Source: Amphirosellinia nigrospora (Eukaryota > Ascomycota > Sordariomycetes > Xylariales > Xylariaceae). From it: a stretch of 64,000 nt of DNA. This document shows positions 20,003-33,447 of the stretch, piece by piece. The notes beneath the pieces are model-generated. The model was given only the letters and a program-made list of their open reading frames with translations, was not told the DNA's origin and did no database searches. Positions within the stretch are counted from its first letter, which is position 1. The number at the start of each line of letters is the position of its first letter. The stretch spans positions 806,001 to 870,000 of the forward strand of contig SCHM01000002.1 of NCBI GenBank assembly GCA_004123355.1. The letters are read 5' to 3'. A program made the position numbers and the translations under genes.

Positions 20003-23000
20003 ATGGTCAAACTACGCGAGATTGCTCGGACGGCCGCCTTCGCCTGGTCACCAGATGCCGCAAAGCCAATCCTTGCCACGGGAGCGAGAGCTGGCGCTGT
20101 CAACGCTGACTTCTCTGACGAGACCAAGTTGGAACTCTGGGATCTAGATCTCGACAATCAGGACCAAGGACTTGAGCTCCAGCCAATTGCGAGCATCTCT
20201 GTCGACTCGAGGTAGCCCATGCCGTTGTATTCGTTAGTTTGCGATGCTTTACTGACGGACCACGCCCAGATTTTACGACATAGCTTGGGGCCAGCCCTCC
20301 GAGGATTACCCCAATGGCGTCATCGCTGGCGCCCTTGAGAATGGATCGCTCTACCTCTGGGATGCCGAGGAGCTCCTCTCAGGTAAATACGACCCAAGCA
20401 AATCCGAGGCAGGCGATTCCGATTCAGGCGAACCCGATGCCCTAATCCAGAAGACAAAAAAGCACACGGGCCCCGTCAAGTCCCTACAGTTCAATCCTTT
20501 GCGCCCCCAGATTTTAGCAACGGCTGGTGCCCAGGGTGAGATTTTTATCTACGATATAAACGACCCTGACAGCGCTTTCCGGCTTGGTACAGCAGCCGCC
20601 AGGGCTGATGACTTGGAATGTGTAGCCTGGAACAACAAGGTTTCCCATATCCTCGCTACCGGTGGTACCGGCGGTTTCGTAACCGTCTGGGATTTAAAGA
20701 CAAAAAAGGCGTCGTTAACGCTTAACAATAACCGAAAGCCTGTCAGCGCCATCGCTTGGGACCCGAACAACTCAACTAAATTACTGACTGCGACACCTGA
20801 TGACGCTACGCCTGTCATTCTTCTATGGGACCTGCGGAACTCCAACGCCCCTGAGAGGACCCTTCAAGGCCATGAACAAGGCGTACTATCGATTTCATGG
20901 TGTCAGCAAGACGGTGATATCCTAATTTCTTCGGGCAAGGACAATAAGACCTTGATCTGGAACCACAAACAGGGGAACGCTATGGGGAACTGCCCGAGGT
21001 TACAAGTTGGACGTTTCTGACGCGATTCCATCCTAATAGCCCTAACCTCTCGGCTACGGCCGCGTTTGATGGTAAGATTACAATACAGACACTGCAGAAC
21101 ACCAACCCCTCGGCTGTGCAGAATACTACACAGGGCAATCTTGATGGCGAGGATTTCTTTACACAAGCTCAAACCCAACCACAAGGCGCTGCTTTCTCCC
21201 TGGCGAAAGCACCAAAGTGGCTTGAGACACCTGTAGGCGTTTCATTTGGGTTTGGTGGAAAACTCGTAATATTTAATCAGAACCCTTCCCAAGCCGGTCA
21301 AAAGCGTTCATCCAAACTTCAAATCTCGCAGTTTTCTGTGGATTCGGATATCACCTCTGCCACCGATAAATTTGAGGAGTCACTCAGATCTGGAGATCTA
21401 GCAGCCATTTGCGAGTCGCACAAGGAGCAGGCTCATTCAGAGGACGAGAAGGCCGACTGGCGTGTTATCGAAACACTTTTGTCTGGTAACCCACGTAAAG
21501 GAATTGTCGACTATCTAGGATTTAATGAAAAGGACATTACAAACAGCCCTGCGGCCGACGAGGATGAAAAGAAGGAAGAAACCGAGCCGAAAAAGCCCGT
21601 TTCCAAAGTGAAAACACATAAGAAGCGTATTTCGACTTTCTTCGCCGACGGACCAGATGCAGATGAGGAAGATTTCTTGGCCAACTTGTCAGCCACCAAG
21701 GGTGCAAAAACCGACAATCCATTCCAGCTGTTTGGTGAGGGCGAGTCTACCGTCGAGAAGCAGATTACGAAATCTTTGATCCTAGGCAACTTTGAGAAAG
21801 CTACAGAAGTTTGCCTAGACGAGGGTCGTATGGCTGATGCTTTTATTATCGCCAATTGTGGAGGTAAAGACTTGGTCGACAGGGTCCAATCCGCTTATCT
21901 GTCCCAAAAGACCGGCATGCCAAGCTACCTCCGCCTCCTAGGCTCTGTCATTGTTAAGAACCTCTGGGATGTGGTGTACAATGCGGATCTAGCCGATTGG
22001 AAAGAAACCATGGTGACACTATGCACATTCGCAGACCCAGCCGAGTTCGCCGACCTTTGTGAAGCATTGGGTGATCGTATTCTTGAATCAGACTCCCGCA
22101 AAGATGCCTCTTTCTGTTACTTAGTCGGCTCCAAGCTGGAAAAGGTAGTTGATATCTGGGTTGCTGAGCTTGCAGAGGCCGAGAAGGATGGTCTGGCTGA
22201 AAGCAGCGATTCTACCTTCTCCATTCATGCCCGGGCTCTACAACAGTTCATCGAGAAGGTTACAGTCTTCCGTCATGTGGCAAAATTTCAAGACAACGAA
22301 ACCAATCTTACATCCGGTTGGAAACTCGGCTCCTTGTATGACAAATACGTTGAATATGCTGACATCGTTGCGGCCCATGGCCAGTTAGAGGTTGCTCAAA
22401 AATATCTTGACCTCTTGCCTATAAAATACCCTGCTGCTGAATAGCTAGGTCGCGAGTCCAACTAGCTACCAAGAAAGCCCCTGCTCAACCTGCAGCCCGA
22501 CAACCAGCTCAACACCCAGTAGCGCCTGCACGCGTAGCTTCTCGGGTACAGCAGCCAGCTATGGGAGGATATCAACCGGTCCAGTCTATACCCGCAAATC
22601 CAAGCAACCCCTACGGACCATCCACTGCCCAAATTCCCACTGCTAATCCGTACGCTCCGTCTCCCGGCGCAACTCCTGTTCCTTCTGTGTCCAATCCATA
22701 CGCCCCTATTGTAGCGAATCCTTACGCTCCACAGGGATTTCAAGCACCTCTTGGCCAAGCCTCACAGATCCCTCCACCAGTCTCGGGATATGGTGCCCCT
22801 CCACCTCCGTCATTTGGGCCTCCTCGATCTTCAACACCATCCTCGAGGCCTCCCCGCCTAAGAATGCAGACGTAGGCAACTGGAACGATGTGCCAGTGGT
22901 AACAAGAGCCCCTCCACGGAGGCATACGCCAAGCATACAGCCTATCACATCGTCTTTCATGAATCAGCCAAATCAACCAGCGCCGCCCCGCAGAGCCCGT

Positions 23001-23938
23001 ATGGTGGCCACCGAACTACAGGAACGCCACCTCCGCCGCCCAAGGGTCCCCAACGGCCCGTATAATGTCTCCTTTGGGCGGCCCTCCACAACCCGGTCAA
23101 CTCCCACCACCCCTCGCCCTGGGTCTTCCGCGTCAAATGCATACGCACCGCCGGCGGTATACCAACTCCAGGAGGTGGGCCTGGGTTGCCACCTCCACCT
23201 GCGGCAGGGAACTTTGTTGCGAGGACAGCTTCGCCATATAACGCACCTCCTACAGCAGGGCCTCCTTCAAACCGGTACGCTCCAGCTCCCGCACCACAGC
23301 AGTCCAGCCAGCCTCCTCCGCATCCTGGCATGGCACCACCGCCTAGTGTCAACCGTGCTCCGCCAACCCTTACGCGCCCCCACAGCAATCAACCCCATCT
23401 CAAAGCCAGTATGCGCCCTCCCTTACGCGGTACCCCCAGTTCAACAAGGGCCGCCGCCACCCAGCAGCGGAGGACCACCAACAGGACCTCCTGCACCTCC
23501 ACCAGTACAAGCTGCACCCCCGCCGCCAAAGCCCAGGCATCCAGCAGGCGACCGCTCTCATATTCCCCCTAATGCTCAACAATTAGTTGATGCCTTCAGC
23601 CGTGACATGCAGCGAGTTGCGGCAAAAGCCCCAGCTTCATTTGCACCGCAAGTAAAAGATACACAGAAGCGATTAGGCTTGCTCTTCGACCATCTGAACA
23701 ATGGGGAACTCGTAAAACCAGATACTATGGAACTTGACGACGTTGGCCTTGGCCTTGGAGAGCAAGGACTATCCCGAAGCCCAAAGACTTCAAGTGGAAA
23801 TTCAACGAGATAAGACAGAGGAGTGCGGCAACTGGATGGTGAGTCTATCATGCCCCCGCCCATACGTTCACACTGTTTGCTAACGACTGGTAGGTTGGTG
23901 TTAAACGATTGGTGCAAATGAGCAAGGTCACGAACTAA
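20003..23938 (+). CDS. SEC31: COPII outer-coat protein Sec31
   Basis: Scaffold of the outer COPII coat that pairs with Sec13 at ER exit sites. Exons: 20003-20211, 20270-23838, 23894-23938, about 1,275 aa. The N-terminus ([17 protein letters not shown]) opens a WD40 propeller with repeats such as [28 protein letters not shown] and LLWDLRNS. An alpha-solenoid follows ([31 protein letters not shown]). Next is a long Pro-rich region with repeated NPYAP, then a C-terminal helical domain ([17 protein letters not shown]) ending MSKVTN. The frame breaks at least six times: CC 20963, AA 22440, near 22848, twice or more in the Pro-rich segment (22990-23170) and near 23740. The conserved sequence continues uninterrupted in neighbouring frames, so I treat the gene as functional and the breaks as sequence errors. 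Confidence 0.92.
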
Positions 23939-24721
23939 AAAAAAAAGGTGCTATACATCTTCGCTACGTAAACTCAACAACCATTCACAAAGCGTGAGCC
24001 TTGTACGTGATTGAACTGGACAGAGCGTACGACATTATCTACAGAAAACTAGAAATCCTTAGTTTAGATGACCTATGACTCGTAGTTGAAAAATAAGAGG
24101 CAATGTGCCCAGGAAGCTTAAACTTATTACTTAGGTAATATGCGAGTCTCGCACAATGCAACTGTCCCATTGAGCGAAAAGACAGTATGGTCATGATGCG
24201 TAAAGTTGGTCTATCACAGACAAGCAGATCGCGTAAGCATAGAGTGATCTCATAGCTAAGACCCGCTTTCCTGCAAGATCCCGGAAATTACGGTGTTAGT
24301 GAAGGACTTAGGCCGCAGATATGGATTATCTCAATGTGTACCTTCACCTGCATTAGGAATAAGCTACCCGGCCTTTTTTTACTGGCTAGTCTCACCTAAC
24401 TTTATGGAATTTGATCACTTTGAGAATGACAGTGAGAAACGGTACGTATGTCAACTTGCGGGCGCCGCAATTTAACAATTATCTTCCGACATGCGGCGGA
24501 TTTTGGAACAGTCTTGTGGTTCGGCGGACCGATGGGGACGGGAGGCGCACATAGAATAAAGAGCCTCAATTTTGATATAAAGATGTCTGCCTTCTCGTCG
24601 TAATTAGTATTGTTGAAGAATAGGAACAAGAACATAGGCAACTATTTCAGTCAATTGCCCATCGCATCTCACCACTGATCAACAAACTACGTCATACGTC
24701 CGTCCTTACACTACCTATCAG
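23939..24721. other. Intergenic region
   Basis: No gene seen. It holds the SEC31 3' region, with an A-run at 23937-23946, and the promoter of the SDR gene. Confidence 0.4.
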
Positions 24722-25814
24722 ATGGCGGACAACAGCCTTTACACGCTTCCAGCCGATGCGGTCTGGTTCAGTAAGTCTACCCTGATGCCCGGCCGGACGT
24801 AGCCAATATGACACATTTACTAGTACATGAAGCTAACACTCTTCGAAGTCACCGGCTGCTCATCTGGCATCGGCGCAGCCCTGGCTAAGCGGATCTCCGA
24901 GCAGACGGGGAACCGCGTCGTCGCGACGGCACGACGGGTCTCGGCGCTCTCGTACCTCCCGGATGACGCGCCCAATGTTCTCAAGGTTGCGCTTGATGTC
25001 ACTTCGTTGGACGCCATCGATGTAGCCTTTAAGAAGGCAGTCGAGCGCTTTGGACGTGTCGATGTCGTCGTGAATAACGCAGGGTATACTGTAATGGGCG
25101 ATACGGAGGCGTCGACGGCGCAGGAAGGCCGAGATCTGTTTGATACGAACTGTGAGTGTTGAGTTTCATGTCGATATAGGCTCCTACTAAAAAGCCCCCT
25201 ATACCGGGACACCGACTAATCAATAATCTAGTCTGGGGCGCAGTAGACGTAACCAAGCGCGCACTAGGCGTGCTGCGCGACGAGAACCCGAAGACGGGAC
25301 AGCGGGGCGGCGCGATCTTCTTCGTGAGCTCGATGGCGGGTTCATCACGACGCCGGGAGGCGCATACTACCACGCCTCCAAGTTCGCCATGGAAGGGTTC
25401 GCGGAAAGCGTGGCCAAGGAGCTCGACCCGGCGTGGAACATCCACTTCTCGATCCTCGAGCCGGGCGGCGTCACGACCGAGTACCTGGGCACCTCGTTCA
25501 AGAACATGGCGACGCGCCACCCCGCGTACGCGGCGCCCCACATGCCGACGAATGCCATGTTGGGCTTGCTGGATAACGAGGCGCTGCGGAAGAGCTTTAG
25601 TTCTGCCGATGACATGGCTCGTGGGATGTGGGAGCTGCTTACCCGCAGTCAGAAGATCCCCATCCGCGTCCCTCTCGGCGTGGATTCGTGGGGTGCTGTT
25701 TTCGCTGAGACGGAGAATGTCAAGAAGGAACTGGAGGGCCTGAAAGAGTTCAGCACGTCTTTCGGAGGCGCCATGGGTGGTGATGTGAAGACAGCTTTGA
25801 GTAAACACATGTAG
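24722..25814 (+). CDS. Short-chain dehydrogenase/reductase
   Basis: A classical SDR of 311 aa in three exons: 24722-24770, 24849-25151, 25232-25814. The cofactor motif is TGCSSGIG (residues 18-25), the NNAG motif is VVVNNAGY, and the catalytic Ser is in FFVSSMAG, with the catalytic pair in YYHASK. The ILEPGGVTTEY segment fits the substrate side. An Arg-containing ATARR after the second strand suggests a preference for NADP, by family rule. The substrate cannot be read from sequence. One base is missing in GGGTT at 25338-25342, just after the catalytic Ser motif. With it, exon lengths are a multiple of three and TTPGGAYYHASK is in frame. The first exon ends WF, with the A of the next Ile codon split by the intron. 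Confidence 0.88.
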
Positions 25815-28800
25815 CAGGCTTGGTGAGCTTCTGGGGACTCGGTATATAGCATTTTGACGATAGCGCCATTTTACCCATATGTATCATAATCAATCACTTT
25901 CAACCAGAGTTTCGGGAATCAGTGAGGACGAAGGTCATACAATTGCAACCGATGCAGTGGGCGGTGTAACTGTAAACGCCAAGCTTACAGCGGGTCGGTT
26001 GCGGCCCCGGTCGCAACCCCAGTCAATCGGTGCCGAGTGGGGTTGGGTTGTCTCCTCTTTAGACGACATGTCTCGAGACCAGGGTAGCTCAGATTCTACC
26101 TCTCGGAGATATAACTCCTGTAAAGAAGGTTATGTGAAATAAACTTGGGCAGTACATGAATTTTTAAAATAGAGTTCGATGGTGAGTAACGCGGAGATCA
26201 TAATAAATAAACAAACGCGCTCATGTTGATGTCCACGCACTCTTCATGCGGGAACTCGATTTCACGGAGTCATCGAGTTTGTGACAGGAATTGATAAAAT
26301 ATCCCAGGTCCTCCTCTATGATCACATTCAACAAGTTTTCAGAATTGGGTCTTGTAACTCCTTGCAAAAAAAAAAAACCGAACAGTCGATCAGAGCGCAC
26401 CCATGTCATAATTATTTATACCAGTAGTGACGACCGCTAGGGCCGGTCAACACCACCGATGGTGAAGGAAAGCCTAACCTCCCGAAATGCAGTCATAGAA
26501 TATTCTGCGTACGTTTCCTTTTCAATACTCAATTACATTTACATGCAGAATAAATTAGTTTCTGCTGGAAGGTGTTCAACGCAAGATGTATAAGGATATT
26601 AGAATGAATACGCCTTCAACTTGTCGATTGAGGCTACCTCGACTAGTAAAATTGACTAAATGATCATTGCACTAATTGCTTCGTGTCAGCTTTATTTGTT
26701 GTGTTTAATAATGGCGAGTGTTGGGGTAAGTGTTGTGTCTGGGCTGATGAGGCAGTATAGAGCCTCAAGGCTGGTTGGTATTAGATGACATAATTACAAG
26801 GCAAGTAGGTATGCCAGTGGCGATAGTGGCATCCTGTAAAAGTGCTTGAGTGAGCGTGGTGTGGGTATGTAGATGGTTACAGGGCAGAGAAGCGCGGAAG
26901 AAGACGGATGGGGGTACACTTCAGGGCGAAGTGAGCCTACGAGGTACCAGCCGGCAACTCTTAGGGGCACATGGAAACCATATTGCTCCCGTGGGATCTA
27001 TGAGAAGCTATATGTATTAAAATAAAGGCAGGGATTTTAACCAGACCCCGCAAAAAGGACGTATCCCTGGGTGACGTGATGGTATGAACAAACTGCAAAG
27101 GTGTTTGCCGAATGGGAGTGGGAAAACGCGGCGCCCATACTTGACCTCTAGCAAACACTGACCGTGTGGTTTTTCGTAGGACCTCGGGTTCAACACCCAG
27201 TCCGAGCTTTTTTTGCAATTTTTTGGGTTTTATTCTTTTTCAACCACCCGCCCTCCCCCGTTCATTTTTTGGGCAATTGACTTGGATATGATGTTCTGTT
27301 TAGTAACACCTATCATTTACTTGTCTTTTTTACAGTATTCTTGGTTTATTGTTACCTTTTCCTAAAATATGTTGTTGAAGCCTGGTTGTGCGGCATCCAG
27401 CATGTTGCAACCAGAGAAAGAGGGTGGTACCTAGGCACACACAGCTAGCAACACCTTGTCGCCTGAACCCAACCGGAAGAAGGGTATTATAAGCCTCGAG
27501 GTTTGTATATCTAAAGTGAGAAGAGTGAGGTCGCATTCAGGCAATTTAAATATTATAAAAAATGCCACTATTTTCTATTCATGTCGAATTACATACCCGC
27601 AGTTGTGCTCTAGGTAACCCTATCACGCTTGATCGCTTCGTGCCTCCCCATTTTCCAGTTTCGCTATTTCCTTCACAATCGACTAAGTCAATATATCTAT
27701 GCTGACTCAGTACAGAGGATGGATTCAACGTTATGCAAAACAAATCGGGTTACTGATCCAGTTTTCGAGGGCAGCATGACGTACCTAAAGTTTGCCTTCG
27801 AGGACTTCATTTCCCCACGAATGTTAATTCCCAGTGAACCAGGCCGTTTTGTATCATTTTTACACGTCTGCAACGAGACGATCGAAGAAGTAGACGTCGA
27901 CGTGTTTTTCTTGGGTCCCGAATTCAGAATCGGCTCTACTTTTGCCCCTGTCATTCGGAGACATAAACAGAGGCCAGCCATATTCGCACTTCTTGTACCA
28001 AAGCGCATTCGGCAATCCGGAGAAGCCATTCAATTCTAACTCAGGGTGCTGCAGGCGCAAGCAGTGGACGTAGACCAGCGCACCCCATTACGTCAGGATA
28101 TTAACTCGATTACCACCTCAGTATATTTGGCCCGGGAACAAGTCTACCTCGCTTCCGGCAATTGCGCGAGATGACGAGGGGCGAAAACGCGTTTTCCAAG
28201 ATCCTATGATTACTCGCATCCTGCAAGCTCTGTTAAGTAGCATCATAGTTTCATCTCCACTCGGCTAGGCTTTGATGCCCCAGGAGACGAACAGGAAAGA
28301 ATTGATATATATTCGATAGCTGCAGATTTAAGTTAGAGAATATATATAGGAGCAGCAGCGATGGAAAGGATCAGATGTGTGGCAAGAAGGGGGAAGATAT
28401 TGAAAACCCCGTGTATGCGGCTTGAGTGGTGTGACGTGGTCCGGGAGTAGGAGGTGGGTAGCGAAGACGGCACTCATCTTTTGGCTAGAGACTACGAAAC
28501 CAGACGCTACATAGTAGCTACTACACAATTAAAGACTACAAGCAGTCACACGACGCGTTAAAATCGTAAAGAGGGCTTGTGATTAAGGGCTTGGAAGGAT
28601 ATTTAGATTGCAATAGTCATCTAGGGAGTCAGGGGGCTGTGAAAGTCTTATCCCCTTGTTGCTTGAGATGGAAGCTTTCCAATCTGTATATCTCAATAGT
28701 ATGGCTTGTAGCTGCATCCCCTCACTTTTCCTTTCGTTTCGCTCGCTCGATTGCTGAAGTCTTGTATAGAGGCCACATTCGTAGAATAATCTACATGATA

Positions 28801-29538
28801 GGTAGGTCTCAGCATTAGATTCGCGGCCAAGTCCCCCAGTTTGTGTGATGGAATGGATAATGTGGTAGAAGATGGACATTAGGCATTATACAATCAAGTT
28901 TTCCACCGTCGCTTTTGGTATGTTTTAGTCGGTCAGACTATTTGGCACTGCCGATATTACCTAAGGTTGTATACGTATACGGCTATGCGTGAAACTTCTC
29001 AAAGCATCGCTAGATTAAAAAGGGGCACTGTTTAGGTTGTTATCATGGTGGCCTGACAAAATACATCTCGAGGATTTAAGGCTATTAATTCTGCTTGCTA
29101 TTTATACTACCACGCTAATCAAATTTAATTATTTAGCTTGCGGTTTTGTTATACAAGCTGTGGGTATCTTTGAAACGCTTCCCGATGTCCATCGCGCTGA
29201 AACTGTCACACCATTTTCATGGCGTGGGCTCGTTGCTCCAAGAAATCTGATAGATGGCATTGTTATCCGCCTTGTATATCCCGCATCCGCATAGGTACAC
29301 CTTTCTTGTCTTATATCGGCGTGAATGAGGGAATGAAGATTCGTGTTTCAAATGCACGCCATAAAGAATCACGGCTATCCTTATCACTCTATTAGTGATG
29401 ACTTGGGTTCTAGGAATGATTGCCCAGTAGTAGACTGCAAATTTGAAGACTTCCGATCGGATCGACTCTGGCGATCGACTCAAACCACGATGCTGAATGT
29501 TAGTATGAGCTATGCTTGCTCATGGTACATTTGTAGTT
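25815..29538. other. Long gene-poor region (3.7 kb)
   Basis: No recognisable gene on either strand. A 107-aa open frame starting at 27719 (MDSTLCKTNRV) overlaps an equally long antisense frame and has no family resemblance. A GGTTCAACACC followed by a T-run at about 27185-27214 resembles a Pol III B box, but no tRNA fold is formed. The DNA is AT-rich and may hold decayed repeats. Confidence 0.4.
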
Positions 29539-30380
29539 TCACTTGGCGTCGCCTTCCTCGTCCTCATCTGAAGAACTCATGAATTCATCATCGTCATCGA
29601 AGCCGGCAAAAGCACGTGTTGGTGGCTTCTTCGCTGGCGCTTTCGTTGTTGGTGACTTTGATTCTTTGGTTTTGTCTTCGTCTTCGCTTGTAGATTCTTC
29701 ATCAATATCTTCAGTTGATGTGGAGCCGTGAGACGAGCCAAGCAGGTTGTCCTTGTAATTTCCGGCTGTGATTGCAGCGAGAACAGCCGCTCGCGTGCGC
29801 TCGCTAGCCTCCTCCTTATCTTCGACCCATTTACCGCTGACGCGACCCTTGGTGTTGTTCTTGATCTCGTGCTCCCTTTCTTCCGCGGCATCAACAATTT
29901 GCTGCCATCGTTCGCGTCGCTTCTCCTTCTCCTTCTGTTCCATTTCGGGCTTGATGGCCAGGTACTCGGCGAGTGCCTTGGCTTCATTAATGGTCCTTAT
30001 TCTTCGTCCATCGAGGTTTCTGCTGGAACCATTCTCGTCGCCTTGATTCCTCTTCTTCTTTGAAGACATGCGACCTCCGGCCGCTCGGAGCTGCGATCCG
30101 AAACCACCCTTGCCACCACATAGCGGTAATGACAATCGAAGAGAAACGAAGCCATCATTGGCGTTGCAGAGATCGGCAATATGTTGTTTTGAGCCAAGTG
30201 TCAGCTGCTTGTTTGAGATAGTGGTTATGATAAACCTCGCATCGGTTTGTGGCAGCTTGTTCGTGATGTGGTCGCGCAGGTCCGAAGTCGTGGACGTTGA
30301 TGGAAGTGGGAAGGATAGTGTTGGAGGTAGACCCAATCCGGGAATGTCGTCACAAAGACGTTGAGGTTTCTCGTAGCCAT
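29539..30380 (-). CDS. Sde2 splicing and genome-stability factor
   Basis: About 280 aa in one exon. The N-terminal ubiquitin-like Sde2 domain runs from [14 protein letters not shown] to [20 protein letters not shown]. The GGKGG site is where this family is cut after a ubiquitin-like fold to release the mature Lys-start protein, which joins the spliceosome. A central coiled-coil, charged segment follows ([35 protein letters not shown]), then an acidic, Ser-rich tail. The start was chosen at 30380 because MATRNLNVF precedes the domain in register. One base appears missing in the GGG at 30340-30342 (CCC on the coding strand), between TTFP and GLGLPP. It is divergent from RPS10 across about 510 bp. 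Confidence 0.88.
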
Positions 30381-30890
30381 GATCTCGTAGTATCTGAGGG
30401 CAATTTAATTGTGTCGTGGATGATCGTGGGGGTGGTTCTGTCGACTATCTGGACCTTGATGGATGGCTGCGATGAACCGAGTTCGAGGAATGGCGATGGC
30501 GGGAATGATTTGTTGAAAATGTTAACTCCGATGGGGCAATCAATAAACATCCATGTCCTTAAAAATGGGACTCATGTGTGGGGCAAAATGATACCTGAGT
30601 ACATGTATACGTAGTTCTTATCTTATCTACAATAGTTGTCTTATCTCTTATCGCACGGCTTGAACCGGACACCAGCCACACTCCCACCTTCAACCCCACT
30701 CCCTCCACCAAACTTACCTTCTCAAGCCACTCGCGTAGGTTTTTGCACACACCAAAAAATTGAGCGGAACACCCATTCATTGCCATCCCGATCTGATCTT
30801 GAGAGAGTGTGCCAGCGCCAGCCAACTTTTCAATACACCACGCCCATCAACGACCCTCAACATCTTGTCGCCCAACAACGAACCGCCAAG
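30381..30890. promoter_or_regulatory. Divergent promoter between Sde2 and RPS10
   Basis: 510 bp between start codons. The RPS10 side is pyrimidine-rich (about 30655-30735), as is usual for ribosomal protein promoters in filamentous fungi. No single site is certain. Confidence 0.4.
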
Positions 30891-31633
30891 ATGCTGATTC
30901 CGAAGGCTGACCGTAAGAAGATCCACGAGGTTAGCACAATCCCAAAATCCAAAATCCAAAATCTAAATCTAAACCCATCCCGTCTGCGAGGCCCGAATGG
31001 ATGCACTGGCCCCGCGAAGCCGTCATGGATACGGATGCACACATACACACGAAAACACCCCGAATCGCGCACTTAGCTAACGTTCTCTGCCTCTGGTATA
31101 GTACCTCTTCCGTGAGGGCGTGATGGTCGCAAAGAAGGACTACAACCTTCCCAAGCACCCCGACATCGACACCAAGAACCTGTTCGTCGTCAAGGCTGCC
31201 CAGTCGCTCACCTCGCGAGGCTACGTCAAGACCCAGTTCTCCTGGCAATACTACTACTACACCCTGACCCCCGAGGGTCTCGATTACCTCCGCGAGTGGC
31301 TCCACCTCCCTGCCGAGATCGTCCCGGCTACACACATCAAGCAGCAGCGATCGCATGCTCCTCCCCGTGGCATGATGGGCGGCGAGGGTGAGCGTGAGCG
31401 CAGACCATTCGGCCGTGGCCGTGGTGGCGACCGTGGTGACCGTGGCGACCGTGGCGACCGTGAGGGTGGATACCGACGTCGGGATGCTGGCGAGGGTAAG
31501 GAGGTGGCGCTCCTGGTGAATTCAACCCTCAATTGTGAGTTCTACCCCTGAGTTTGTTACCCACGATGGACATACTGACAGGCGTTGTAGCCGTGGTGGA
31601 GCTGGCCGTGGCCGTGGAGCTCCTCCTTCGTAA
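30891..31633 (+). CDS. RPS10: 40S ribosomal protein S10
   Basis: A cytosolic small-subunit protein. Exons: 30891-30929 ([13 protein letters not shown]), 31102-31534 and 31591-31633, 171 aa. The core [20 protein letters not shown] followed by [19 protein letters not shown] is the S10/plectin N-terminal winged-helix domain. The C-terminus is rich in Arg-Gly ([14 protein letters not shown] and [10 protein letters not shown]). The second exon contains a one-base loss at about 31503 (GAGG where GAGGG is needed). Adding it restores [11 protein letters not shown] and the phase of the last intron. Because this is normally a single-copy essential gene, the break is a strong argument for sequence error here. 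Confidence 0.97.
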
Positions 31634-33447
31634 AAAGGAGACCAAGTCTCTTTTCTCTAAATAAATCCTTCGATGCACATGGTAGCCGGTAAATGGACAT
31701 GTACTCTAGGAATGAGCACCTGCATATTCACGCGATTTTGCATGCGTGATGGACATGCGTGGTAGAAAATCGATAGGGCACAACCTCGGATGCACGGGTG
31801 GGAGTTATAAGGAGACCAAATCTCGGTACCGTCTTCTACGAAATTAAGGGTTATGTTTTTGCGCCAAACAAACGATTGATTGCCAAAAAGAGTCATACGC
31901 GTCCTTCGAGCTGTGAAGCCTGTGCCGTGTGTATGGTCATCCTACGAAAGAATAAATGAACCAGCATCGGAATCGATGCAAACTGTATCTGGGGATCTCA
32001 GTAATATCGGGCTAACCTTATCTAGACTTAATTGTTGAAGATTCCAGTTCAGCGAAACAGCTAAAACTCCAATTGTTCTAAGTTGTTTAGCTCGCGAAGT
32101 GCGTGCCTCTGGTATGAAAATACATCATTCCCATCTCTTCATGTCAGCTACGTGACACGGCGGCACCATCCTGGTTTAACTCATGGTTGAGTTCTAAACA
32201 AACCTATGATACTCTTTTTTATGTAAAAAGCGGTCTGGATGATGCAAGTAATACATGTACGGTTGATTGGCCACATTTGCACGCCTTCTCAGCCACTTTG
32301 AATACCTATCAGAGCCAGCGTTACATACGTTACATACGAGACATGCGGCTCTGCCCGAGCCAACAGATATTGCACATGCACAATGAATTGGCCGACATGG
32401 AATCTCGGTTTTGGCACATCCCTGGCAATCTAGATCGACCTGCATATGACAGAGTGCGGCTCAGGGGCTAAAGAAATTATGGGATTACTTTGTGTGTCCT
32501 GATTCTCAATCTGAGGAGGCATATCGCGATGTTATCTTTGAGCTTACATGCAAGGTTTACCTTCCGAGCTCTATGGCCCCCACGCTCACTAATTGAGGCT
32601 TTTATTCCTTGGGGACATCGTAGGATACGTACGTACCCGTGTAGTGGTACCTTCCTTATGGACATTATAGGATTTTGGTAACATCCTGATAAAGAAAGTA
32701 TGTATGATCTTGTATCACATTATAACACATCATTTCCCCGGCAACACCCCTATCTAAGATATAAGTAGGTGGCGTATCATAATCCGAGACGGACAGTGAT
32801 AAGAAATCTGACAGTAATGTCACAGGGAATCGAACGTTGAATTTGACCGCAATCGTTCTTCTTGGGCAGTCTACTATCTGGGTTAATACATCTCATTCTT
32901 AGAATGGCCATACACAATCTCCTCAACGTCGCTATTCCTAGTTCTAAGTCCTAAGTGGGCACTCCCAACAAACCAAGACTGCCTTCTCTAACCGTCGCGC
33001 TGGCCTTTCCACAAGTGTCGGGTTAGCGTATTTTCAACCACCCACTCGGCCTCACGATTCTCGCGCTAGCTCGCCGGATTCACCTGCACAGTGACCACAC
33101 CAGCGGGGCAGAGAGTTGATGTCCCTGGCCACGATTGTTCGCGCGAGAAAATGCCCCTCCTTACTCGCGCGCCCAGCGCCAGCTTGGATGGACGTCATGC
33201 GCTGCAGTTGACTTAGCTGGAATGCCCGCACCTAGATCCAGCTTGGTTCTCCTATCCGTATAATTGGGCTGTCCTATTTGTCCGTTTGGTCGCCGAGAGC
33301 TCGGGTGATACGCTGATCGTATAAATGTTTCGTAGCCTGCGTGGTTGGTCTTCTCTTATCACTCCTCCCACCACTCTTTACGAAGCCCTCTTTTGCGTCT
33401 AGATATTCTCACTCTCCCTCACAAGCGATCAGCTCCTCGACATCACA
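31634..33447. other. Intergenic region
   Basis: No gene recognised. The last 200 bp before the dehydrogenase gene have a GTATAAATG TATA-like site near 33318-33326 and a pyrimidine-rich leader. Confidence 0.4.
33318..33326 (+). promoter_or_regulatory. Likely TATA box of the zinc dehydrogenase gene
   Basis: GTATAAATG lies about 125 bp upstream of the ATG and is followed by a C/T-rich leader. Position and composition fit a core promoter. Confidence 0.4.

Noticed and set aside
20003-23938. SEC31 as a pseudogene because of many frame breaks
   Set aside because: The breaks are single-base events and the protein sequence stays conserved in the alternate frames. Essential neighbours show the same pattern.
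27130-27214. Possible tRNA or tRNA-derived element: GGTTCAACACC followed by a T-run
   Set aside because: The T-arm stem pairs poorly, there is no complementary acceptor strand upstream and no A box is seen.
27719-28039. 107-aa open frame (MDSTLCKTNRV onward)
   Set aside because: An equally long antisense frame overlaps it. There is no family resemblance, no clear promoter and no introns. I could not support it as a gene.
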